Shown here: in pieces, positions 1 through 12,100 of the stretch | Position numbering within the stretch: the first letter of the stretch is position 1 | How the letters are laid out: each line of letters begins with the position of its first letter | DNA from: Marthasterias glacialis | Lineage: Eukaryota; Echinodermata; Asteroidea; Forcipulatida; Asteriidae | Reading direction: 5' to 3' | Length of the DNA stretch: 64,000 nucleotides | Assembly: GCA_911728455.2 (NCBI GenBank) | Contig: OU452228.1 | Location: forward strand, 18,937,224-19,001,223 | The notes under the pieces: generated by a model | The model's database searches: none | The model's input: only the letters and a program-made list of their open reading frames with translations | What the model was told of the DNA's origin: nothing | Translations under genes and position numbers: made by a program

Positions 1-115
1 TATATCAGCATAAAAGGAGTGCAGAGGAAAGGCAGAGAATAGAGGCTGAGAAGGAAGCTGTCATTCAACAAATCATAGAGGCCAAAGAAGAAGTCACCAG
101 GGTGCTACATAATAG
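1..115 (+). CDS. WWC: WWC exon: coiled coil, cut by window edge
   Basis: The frame starts at base 3 and reads YQHKRSAEERQRIEAEKEAV and on to VTRVLHNR, a charged heptad-rich helix typical of the WWC central coiled coil. The donor is AG|GTCAGT at 115/116. It ends in phase 2, matching the next exon. Confidence 0.8.
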
Positions 116-3100
116 GTCAGTCTTGTTCAAATCTATCCTTTTCATAATTAGTGTGACGTAATTCCAAGCACACTTCACACAAACTGGCCCCACTGATTAC
201 CAGAGGCACGTAGGAGTTGCATTGAGCTAGTTTTTCTTTGATGAATTATGCAAGAAAAGTTGAACAGTCGGACTTGGCTTTTTACATACGTTCATCAAAG
301 ACTACATTCTTCTCAGAATTAAAAGACTCCGTCATAAAAAATGCTTTTGAATGATAGATACAGTCACAGTTTGGTGACAGTTGGTATGAATGGCGGATAA
401 TGATGAAGATCAATTGCTTGTTTTCAAGAGCAATGTTTTTAGGGCACTGAGTAACAACCCGAATGCAGTTGTATATAAAAGGCTTTTAGAACTTTAACTC
501 AGAATTTTGCAGATGTTAATATTTGTATATATTTTAAACTTGCGTAGAATAAAACTTCAAGAGAAAAAAGACCAGCTGAATCAGCAGCTAGCCGACGTCA
601 CACGGGAAGCTATGCAACTAGAATCACAATTAAAAAGGTTGGTCTCAATGAATTCCACAAGTTTTTGTTTTTCGTAAACAAGAGTCATCCCAGAAACATC
701 TACAAAAAGTAGCTTCTTGTCTTTCATCATGTATCAATCTCTATAGACCTGATGCACATGACGTCATTTGAGTTGGACGCCCTCTAATTGAGGTCAAAAG
801 AAAGTTGCTCATTGGCCCATCCTGTGCGCCGTGCGTACATAGCTGTGCGTGTTTCCATTGTTTCATCGTCGTTCACCTCAAAGATGGTGGCTTAATGATG
901 TTAGTGCATGAGGTCCATAAAGAGAGGTATCGACCTTTCTATTGTTGATAAACAAACCGGGCTGGTTGGCATGGACGGCCAAATGTAGTGAAAACTTTCA
1001 AGTCTTGTTGACAGACGTTGTGACCAAATACAACATTTTTGCAAATTTTCTATTTTAAGAAAATACATCCCATTGTTGGTAGGTTTGTTTCCAACAAATT
1101 CTAAACAATTTTTGAATATTTGTGTAACACTTTTGCTAACTGTTATTATCTGTTTTTGCTTTGCATTGATGGCTACCCGTAGTTTCTCCCATCTTGGTTG
1201 GCAAAAAGTTGGGCTGCGACGTTGCTAAAGAAATGTCTATTGTCGCCCCAGCTCTTAGCTTTTAATACATCCAAGTTAGCTTGATCTTTTTTTGTTTTTT
1301 GGGGGAATCAGGCGACTTCAGCTATGGGCTACTGCCGTTGCAACAACATTGAAACAACAACTGTAACAACAACATTGAAAAACCGGACTTTCTGGCATTC
1401 TGTAAATAGCCAATGCCGAAGCCATCAAGTCGGACAGGGCCTAAGTTCTGGTTGTCCATTGTACTGTTTGTCAACAAATTTTTCTTTGAGAAAATCTAAA
1501 ATTAGTGTCTCAATTTCTTTCCCCTAGTTTGTCTGTCAGTACGTTATCATCAAGTTCAAGTCGAGGATCCTTAAGCGCTTCCAGTCGAGGTTCGTTAGCG
1601 TCCAGTAAAGGGTCGTTAAACAGCGCCCTCAGTTACACCGATATGCCACCATCCCAGTATTCTATAGATCTAAATATGAAAGATATTCAACAAAAGGTAA
1701 ACAGACTCAAGCTACTGATAATTATGTATATACACCAGCCATCACTTTATGTTACTGTGTTAGAAGCATTACGTTTGCAGCAAAACTTTCCGAATCTATG
1801 TAGTCATTTCAAAAAAGTGAGAAGTCAGAATTGTTGATTAAGAATGTGTTTCCCATCAGCAACCCATCATAAGGGTTTGTTGGCTTCATCTGTAAGGTCA
1901 CATTCTGAAAATGGTGGTTTGTCCCGTCCTCCCTGGCGGGATTCTTTTGGCGGAATTGCCGGAACCTTTAAACCCTGACTTGACACGGCTTCCGTTTCTA
2001 GGCAGGGGAAACATTTGCGTGTAATCACATCATTCGGGCCTACTGGTTAAATCAATTATTTTGGGGCATAGTAAAGATATAGGGTTCGCTTCACAACTTT
2101 TAAGGACCAAATTTCATGGTGTCTACACTTACGACACCTTGTATAAAAGTGCGTATTCAACGCACAGTAGGCACATAATTTTGTGGTATTGAAGCATTTT
2201 TTTATATAAGGTTTGCACTTTGAATGAATTCTTGTTTACTTCATAGGTAAGGATGTAGACAACATGATTAGACTAAGAATACACTATTAACTAGTAAACT
2301 TGCGGGTACAACCATGTGTTTGAATCTCTTTTGGGAGGAGTGTTGGCTCTGAAAAGAGCCGGAGTGGTCTCGACCAGGAAATGTCGAGACCACTCCGGCT
2401 CTTTTCAGAGCCAACACTCCTCCCAAAAGAGATTCAAACACATGGTTGTACCCGCAAGTTTACTAGATAATAGTGTATTTTTAGTTTCCTACACCATGCG
2501 AAGCTTCAAACATCACTTATGATTAGACTAATTTATAAGATGAATCAGTTAACGATGTTTTTTTTCTGGTTGGACAGGTGGATGCTCTCTTCCATGGCAG
2601 TATGGAAGGCATGGGTGCCTCCGCTCCTACTTCCCCTCAACACATCAAGCCAAGTCCTGCCAACGTCATGTCGGTCCCTGGTGTTGAGAACCATAAATCA
2701 ATGACGTCCTTGTCGTCCCGTTCATCTCTCTCCTCCATGTCGCCCCCCTCGTCGCCAAGCAACGCCCATCTCAACGGCGACATCATGAGATATGACGGAC
2801 CCCCTCCGACCTACCACGACCACTTGAGCACCGTTCAGAGACAGAAAAATAACATCGCCGGGTACCTGCAGACACAGGGTCTTGAAGACGACCACTTGGT
2901 AGGGTCGTTTTCCCAACTGACCATTAACGGTGGGGAAGGGGTACTGCAGGTGCCTCACTCCCAAGGACCTCAAGAGGGTGGTGTTTTACCACCTGGAGGG
3001 GGTGTAGCAGTTGGAGGGAGGGGGCTTGTACGACTGAGTATGGAACCTAAGATACCTGGTGCTGAGTATAATGTAGAGATAATTGGTAATACTCCACTCA

Positions 3101-6100
3101 GCCCCATCAGTGAAGGCATTGCAGGTATGTCAATCAATTCTTTATCATTTTTAGTGATACATATTGACATGTCATAAAAGGGGAGCAAAATATCAACTGC
3201 TTATTATCTCTGATACAGAAAATATAGATAATCATTTAGATCACAATGCCTTATACTATTTACAGAAATAGAGCTGATTTCCATCAGGCAAATTCAGTGC
3301 CCAAGCAGTTAAGACGATTTATGAACAAAGAATGTTGTGGGTTTGATTCTTACCCAAGCTGCCTGTGGATGTTTTGTTGTTGCAGAACTTGGAAAGTACT
3401 AACAAATTTTATTAACCCTTCCACTCTTAGACCCATTTGGCAATGAGTTGACTGAGGTTCCAATACCATTCACACGCTTGTGACCCATTCACTTGTGCAA
3501 ACACTGCTCCCAGTGTTAAACCAATGGTCGTGTACAAAACCAATGAGTAAATTGGTATATGAGAATTTTGAATGGTTTCAAATGGTGGTAGGAGGGTTTT
3601 AACCAGTTGCCGCCCGGATTCTTCCATTTTTTTTCCCCGTCCAGCCTGACAAGATTATTTTCTTGGAATTGCTGGAATCATTTTTCTTTGAGCAAATATC
3701 TTGATAAGCAAAATACCATCGCTCTTTTAAACTCTTTCATTTCAAACGCGGTGTAAATCTGAATTCTACTCAACAATGCTTAACGTCTTACATTCTTGTG
3801 TTTTGATCAGGTGTGGATTTACAGCGTCTTGAGAGTCAGTCCGCAGCTGCTGCAAGGAGTGTTACTGCAGCAGTTTCTGATGAATCGATGACAGGAGACA
3901 GCGGAGTTTATGAAGCATCTAATAAGAGGTCAGACAGGTGCCACTGGGCATCAACTCTTATTATTCTTATTGGATGTTTTGAGTTTTTGGAAATGAATTC
4001 ATCTCAAATTTACCATTGACTAATTAAACCATTGACCTATAAAAATTCCACTGGTGTCATTTCTCAGAAATTCATATTTAGCATGTTAAATCAAGTAGAA
4101 AAATTAACCATCTTTCGAAAATGGTATAGGTTTTCCCGGCCAATTTCAACAAAACTTCATTCAATGTAACGCCAAAAAAGGGATGTGTCAAAAAGGGAAG
4201 CGTGCGTGAATTTGAATTCCTGTTAATGAAACTGAGTTAATATTTGCTGAAATTGACCGGGAAAACCGTTACTATTCGGACTTTATCAGACGATTTTAAA
4301 CCAAGTATCATTCAGTCTTTCCCTGTTTGTCATATTACAGGCATTCCTGTAATCATTCCAACTCCTTTGGAGTATGCAGCCCCTGTTTCCAAATAAGCTC
4401 ACATGTAGCTTTGTGTTTACAATAACAATCTTTACCAATCCCTATCTATTGTTTACTTCAGACCCACAGAAGTAGACGACGACCCTTACCTTGGTGGCTT
4501 GCCGAGTCTAAACTGTGCCCAAATACAGCTCACTCTCCAATACGTGTCAACCGAGGGCGTACTGGTGGTAGCGTTAGAGCAGCTTCGACACATCCGGGCA
4601 CTGCTGCCGGCTGAATGTACAAAATTGTAAGTCTGTTGGACTGACTGTAGGACTTCCATAGTTGTTTGATGTCCCAATTACGAGCCACAAGATCGAGAAG
4701 TGGTGATTTAATAAATTATTTCCAAAGTTTTTCAAAAGACCATTTTCCTGCGTTTGTGTTTAAACTAATTGTCAAATATGAGATTAACAAGAATGGATGT
4801 TATTCAAAATGTGCCCTATTATAACGTTTGCCCATGGATGTCATTTATAAAAAGAAAAACGAAAATTCAAACTAAAAGTGAGTTACAGAAAGAAACTGGC
4901 ATTTTTATACGTGAAATGAAATAAATATAATTATAAAATATTAATAAATATAAAATAAATATACTATATGATTAACTCCATCCAGTCTTTCATTGCAAGT
5001 ACATGCAATGACCTAATGTAAGTATTTGTTTGAAGCTTTGCATGGTGTGAATGTTAGGAAGTAACTATTACCAGTAAACTTGCGTGTAAATTTCCGGTCA
5101 GGACCAGCTTGGATACTTTACTTCCTGCTCAAAATGTGCAGAGAGCTCCCCAGTCCTAGCATCATCAGCAGTCCAGCATTCTCCTGAAGATGAGCAGAGT
5201 ATACTTTTCAAAACGTCAAGACAACAAAAGCTCTTCTCAGAGCCAAAACTCCTCCCAAAAGAGTTTTAGGCCATGTCCAAATTGATGTTTTCAGCATTGT
5301 CTTTGCCTAAACACCAAAAAGTCCTATTCGCCAATTTTTGTTGCACGGCTGTAGCTGCAGCTAGTCGCTTTATTCAGACAAGGCCGTAAACATGGTTGTA
5401 CCCGCAAGTTTACTAGTTATAGTTAGTTCCTAATAACCTACGTTTATATAAACTTCACTCTTCACATTGTGCGATCTTTTTGTACAGTTACATCAAGGGT
5501 GACATTCTGCCGTGCCCTCCCAATGCCAATCTTAGCTTCAAGACAGACAACATTGAAGATACAAGTCTCAGGGTACTAGGTCAGACTGTCAGCTTACCTA
5601 TCATGGAGAATAAGATTGGTACCAAGACTCTGCAGCTCTACGTGTGGAGTGTAGGAGCCATGCAGATGGAAGAGTGTGTGGTAAGTCAAACAGGGTTGTG
5701 GCTATAGCTATTGCTATGGCTATGGCTATGTCTATGGCTAGATAAGGATTCTGTTGATTCTTTAAAAAAGCTCTTAGCCACAGCCAATGTCGAAGATGCT
5801 CAATCGATACATACCTAGCCTAAGGAAGTGGCTTTTGGCAGCATCAATGTATCTGGCAATACTTCAACATTGGTACTGGACTACTGGTGCAGGTAGCCAC
5901 ACAGCCACAGCCGGAGACATTCAATCCATACAATACAGGCTATAAACAGTCAAACTAAAAGGATGCCTTTCTTGAATTGTGGCTAGCTCATGGCTTTTGG
6001 GGTAGATTTCATAAAGCTAGTCCCTAACTTAGGACTAGTCCTGACTGGTGACAAGTCTTATAAGTTGGGACTAGTTACTCGTCCTAACTGGAGATAAGAC

Positions 6101-9100
6101 TGGTCCTAGCACTTTGTGAAATCCACACCCGCTTCTACGGAAACTTTGTGCCTAACACAAAATAGCTATAGCCATGGCAACAAAGACTCCAGTGGAACAC
6201 AGACTGTAAATCTCACAGCCCAGACAATGTCAATAGTGGATTACTGTTTTTTTTTTTTTTAACATTTGTGTCCTTTTTTGTCAGTATTGAAATTTATTTG
6301 AGTACGTGGTTTGATAATTTGAACGCTGTTCTTTTTTATGCAGGGAGGGACAAGGATAAGTTTAGCCAATGTTAACCCGCGCCATCCAGCCAAATCTCAA
6401 TGGCATAACGTCGTCAACTTCAAACTCCTTCAGATGGAAGCTCAACGGTATGCAGCTTCAACACCCTCCGAATCAAACCACCAGGTAAAAGGAGCATCTC
6501 AAAAGTAGGGCACATTCGAGACCTCACTCAGCGCAAAGGAAGACCCTTTCATTGGTTGAGATTTTTGCATGATGGGTACAACAGGTGGACTTTTTTCAAT
6601 TATGGCTGCATATGCAAGGGGACTATAGATCATGTAGCCCTATGAAAGGCTCTTCCTCTGTGCTGTACACAGATCGAGAGTCCTAGATAGGAGGGTCCAT
6701 TTCTGGGCTGGAACATTTTCAGAGATCCATAAGTCAGATCTTACCTGTAAGAAGCTACTAATCTCACTGGATTAATATTCCATGGCCGCATTTTTTGGCG
6801 GTGGGTTTTGGACGTCAGATATTGCTCATAAATCTGCCATTTTTCGTGAAATAATTCAGCTCCAAACGTTAGAAAGTTTCCGTTGTGTTCGTCCCCTAAA
6901 AAATGCCTGTGGTGCGTATGTGTACGCTAACATGTTGGCGTAGGATGGTTGCGCGTATTTTGTCCGCATATATAGTGCTGTGTGGTCAGTGTACGGTGAC
7001 GCACAAACACATGCACACACATGCAAAATAGGTTTGCGTGGTGAACTGTGTTTAACGTTTGCTGAAATGTTTAAAGTTGAGAGCCAAATTATTTCATGGA
7101 AATCACGGATTTATGAGGAGTATCTGACGTCACTAAAGACCATGTGAACATTTTGGGGAGCCTTGAGTTCCCAGTAAGAAGGAAACAAAATCACGTACTT
7201 CTGGGCCAAGTGGTCGAACAATAGCAGTTCAATTAACTTGCTTAGCAGGAAAGCATTACCAGCCAAAATGTTATGTAATATACCTTGCTTATTGTTGGTT
7301 CTCTGCCTTTCATTGCTTAAGAAAAAAACATTACTTAAGCAACATTCTCTGGTTAAGGGCTCTATACAACTGTAGTCAACCAAACTGATTGAAGATATAC
7401 GTTGGAATTCTTCAACTCTGTAAAGTTCTTGTTGTCAACAATTTCTTTCCTAGCAGTCTGGTGAAATGTTTACCTCTCGGGCTCGACGAGCGTCAGTTGG
7501 TGACAAACCATCTTCAACTATTGAGCCCCCACCACCAGCGACAGATGGTGCTACAAACACAACGGACACTAGGTCAGTATTAACTGTGAAATATATCACT
7601 ACCTCATTCTGGAGATTTTTTCAGAGTTTTGTCATTGTGATATAATCTTTAGGGGTATGTTAATTTCATTTTTGAAAGACATGATGTGCTCTGGAACATC
7701 CAGTTCAATTTCAGTTCAGTTCAATTTTACTCAACTTACTTTATTTTCACATCAAAGGTACATATTTATTTTTAGGCATTCAGGTTGGCTCAGTGGTTTC
7801 TTTCCCTGCCTTTCACCTCTGTGGACCCTGGTTCGAATCCCGGACTGGAGCCTTGCATGTGGATTGGGTTTTCTGTCCCTACCTGATTCAGGCCTTGATC
7901 TTAACCGAGGCCACCAAGGCCGATGGCCTCATGCCCTATCGAATTGGCCAGCATGCCCTTCAGAAAAATTGCACTGTCATTACCACCTTGGCCAGCATGC
8001 CCTTGTACAATTTCTCTGATTTGGCCAGCAAAGGCCTGCCCCTGTTTTTCTTAAGATCGAGGCCTGCTGATGTGTGGGTTTTCCCTATTTGGGGGTTTCC
8101 TCCCAAATCTAAAACTGACATTTCTTCGACATCTTCTCTACACAGGTATCTTCAGGCCTACGGGTCACAGTGCAAGTCACTTTTGAGGGCCCCTTGGTTT
8201 TATTACCAGAAAGATATAATAATAATAATGTAGTTATTAAAATAATACAATAAGGCAATTGTTAATGTTAAATTATGATGAAAATGTCTCAGACAAGAGA
8301 AAAGTGACTGAGGATAAAGGGCGGCAATGATGTGGAGGGGTTTTTCAAGAAGCAGTGCTTGTCGTGTGCAAGCCCCCTCCTTTGTATTTTCTGTGCTTGT
8401 GGGGATTGTTTACCTGTCCCCATAAGACTTACAACACTAAGAATACAATATTCATAAACGTAAACAATAGAAAATGGTTCAGTTCTGTAGTAAGAAGGGA
8501 TGAAAAGTCAACAGACATAAAAAATACAGGAACACAAAAACAAAGCAAAAATAAATAAAGAAAAAATATTTAAAAATTCAGGTGGGTTTTACCAAACTTT
8601 GTCAGAACATTTGATCATTCCGTCAACAAAGATTGCCTCACAATTGATAGGATGTTGGGTGAAGTAAGATTAGCCTGATTACATGGTAGTAATTCTGCAG
8701 CAGGGGGTTCCATTGGCTGGCTATCGGCATGGTTCCATTGGGTCACCGGCCTAAAAGTATGTTGACGGTCTCGGGTGTAAATCCCACTGAAGGTCGCTTT
8801 GGGTTTGTTTCCCTGTAGGACAAGGAATTAGGCATCAGTGGAGGGTAACACTAAAACATAATTTGACGCCTTTGGTGATTTTAAATTTGTTCTTGTGTCT
8901 TTAAATTTAGATCTTCATTTGACAACTCTTTCATCAACCGACAACCAGCTTTGGGTTTTTTTCCCTGTAGGACAAGGAATTAGGCATCAGTGGAGGGCAA
9001 CACTAAAACATAATTTGACGCCTTTGGTGATTTTAAATTTGTTCTTGTGTCTTTAGATTTAGATCTTCTTCATTTGACAACTCTTTCATCAACCGACATC

Positions 9101-12100
9101 GCAATCTCACCACAATCGCCGTCAACATCAATGATGACCACTCCAGCCATGCCCACTCCTTATCCTTCCCGTCTTCTTCCCAAGCAAGCTCCGCCCGAGG
9201 TCCCCTAACAGGCGCTCAGTACCCCGTCGACCGCGATGCAAGAATGGAGATGTTGAGGAATAGCTTGAGAGGGGCGGAGGCGCGGAATAACTTTCACGGG
9301 AGGGCGCCCTCGTTGTCCAGGTCAAAGACCTTCAATGCAGGTCAACCACCCCAGAAACAGTATATATGCAAGGTGAGTGGACAGAGCTACTTTACTCCCA
9401 TATTATAAACCCGTGACCGGGTTTTAATGACGAATTGCAGAAATAGTTTTTCTTCCCTCAAACGTTCTTTCAGACTCTTATTTGTAATCAGTCGGGTTAA
9501 GTAACAGGGCATAAGTTTAATAATAATGCTTCACAAAATAAAAAAAACAGCAAGTACATAATACAGAAAGCACACACAAAAATGAGCATAACAGTAAGCA
9601 GAGTAAGCAGTTAAATTCATTGAGAATAAAATTACAGGAATTTAGCCCAAAAAATATATATACATCAATAAAAGAGGGGAGAGGTCACCAGCATGATTCA
9701 CCCTCAGCCAAGATCCTTAACATTTTTTCTTTTCTATGTCAACTATACGTCGTGAGAGCTGGTCTCTCTTCATTGGTTGGTTTTAGTTTGGTTTTAATGT
9801 TTTGCTGTATTTTTATATGTATATTTTTACTCCTTGTAAAATCACATTCAATTTGGCCTAAGGGCTACGATATGTGTTTGTTTTTAATAAAATAGTTCTA
9901 ATTCTAATTCATCTGGTTTTTCACAGTTAAAAACGAAAATGAGGGAACCTACGAAAATATGAACAGATTGATAAGTTTACACAAAAAATTTGCAAAGAAA
10001 AGGGAGTTATTGTTTAAAAAGATGGGTCTTCAAGACCTTCTTGAATGTGAATAGAGAGTCAGTTTGATACATTTCTCCTGACGTCATAAAACAGGATGAT
10101 CCCACAGAGTTGAATTTGAATGAGCTGCCGCTAGAGGGAGTATTTACCCGTCACAAACTCATACCAACCAAAGTGAGATGAGACGCAAATATAGTCTGGC
10201 CCCTTTCATTACGTCAATGCTTTACTCATTACTGGTTTCAGAGGACCTGACAAAGATGTCCTCCGTGTGAAACAGGTATTACCCGAGTTCGGAGACTCAT
10301 GCGTTCACCTGAAAGGAATCTAAGGTTAAATTTCAGATGTAGTTCATCTTTTTCCATTGTTGATTCCACAGCTTAACCGTAGTGATAGCGACAGCGCTAT
10401 GGCCTTGCAGAGGCGAACGCCATTCTTAAGAAATTCGCTGGAGAGAAGAAGCTTAAGATGGAAACAGGTATGTCTCAATGCTTCCCTGTTAACCCTCGCC
10501 ACTCCAAATACTCCATTCTTCGTCCTAGGGTTTTTCGTTAGAGCTTGTAGGATTCCGAATGGGAGACTGTCGTGCGTGCTAGGTGGCAGCAGACTAACCA
10601 GTTAAATCCATCAAAGTCGGGAGATGTGCCCATGCTCCGAACGACATGTCGATTTTGTTGTCGTAAATGTGCCCATTGTGCCCAAAGGAAGTTTACCTGG
10701 TAAAACTGCTGGCACCACAGCAATTTAACACGAAGAATGCTGAGCTCAAACTGTCCTCTGTGTCTGCCTCAGACATAGAATATCAATACCATGTGACATG
10801 CCTGTATAGCATAATCAACCAGGGGTGGATCTCACAAAACTAGTCCTAACTAAGGACTAGTCCTATTAGTTAGGACTAGTTACTCGTCCTAACTTGAGAC
10901 AAGGCTAGTCCAAGTGCTTTGTGAAATCCACACATTCAGTGGGAAAGCTGAAATTTTTCCGTTTAGCTAAAACAGCAGTCCACACAAATTGGCGCAAAGC
11001 AGATACGCATTCTTTAGGTTGTATTTCCATGGGCTATCATCCCAAAGTCCCCCATCAATAATAATAATAATAATACAGGAGTCTTATGTAGCGCACCCAC
11101 TAAACACATTGACCAATCACAGCATTGGCTGCATCATCACTGTACACGTGGGTAGCACAATGGGCGTGTCTTCATTGCTACACTGCACGACATGAATGTG
11201 AGTGCTGTAAGTAAGTGCACACATGTTTACATTTTTCAATAGCTTTTTTTATCGTGTCGGACTTTCGGTGGCGTACCCAAGGCTCTGATTGGTCAACACG
11301 TAAGGGGACGGGGCCTAATGGATCGGTCTATTAGGTACTCAACGCACTTATCATTGTTTAAGACAGGTTTTTAAAGTTTTGGAATTATGAGACCCATTTA
11401 TGTAGCACCTTATAAGGGTTTACAAGGTGCTGCGGCACATTCAGCAGCCACTGCCTGAAACACCGGGGGCAAACCCCTCATAACCAAATCACCTCTTTTC
11501 TTTGCATGGTTCCCGGAATGCCTATCAGATTCCTGGGCTCGATTTCACAAAGCACCAAGATTTGTTTTTAGATGAGTTGTTGATATCGCCATAGTGATTT
11601 GCATTGTGACATCACACTTTGCTTAGCAGTTCAGATTGAGATCAATATTAAGATCAATCTTAGCTCTTTGGTAATCGAGTCCCGCTGTAATTACCACAGA
11701 CATGTGGACTGTGATTGATTTTGGACAGCTCTTTGTCAGACCTTGTCTGTTTTTTATGGAAACTTACTTTTGTATGTTCTTTTAGTCTCCATGATGTATT
11801 TAAAAATCGTCTCCTTTTATGCCTTCAACTGTATTTTATACTTTAATTTCTTCAAATTACATACTTTGTTAAACCAACTAAATGTATCATACCATGCAAA
11901 ATTTCAAATCCTGCTTAATTGACGTCTCGTGTTCTTTTTGTTGTAAAAGCCAACTGGTCTATTAAACAAGAGATCATTCCACCAAAGGACACCAAGTGAC
12001 CTTGAGGTCAGTCTTCAAGCTTCCAAAGAAAGACACCTCCAGATACAAGAAGAGATTGAGAGATTAAAGGAGATCAAGAGATGTGTTGAGCAGGCCAGCA

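Noticed and set aside
7657..8233. Overlapping 120- and 146-codon open frames
   Set aside because: They lie wholly within the SINE and its nested MITE; reading through a tRNA-like head and a transposon is not a gene.
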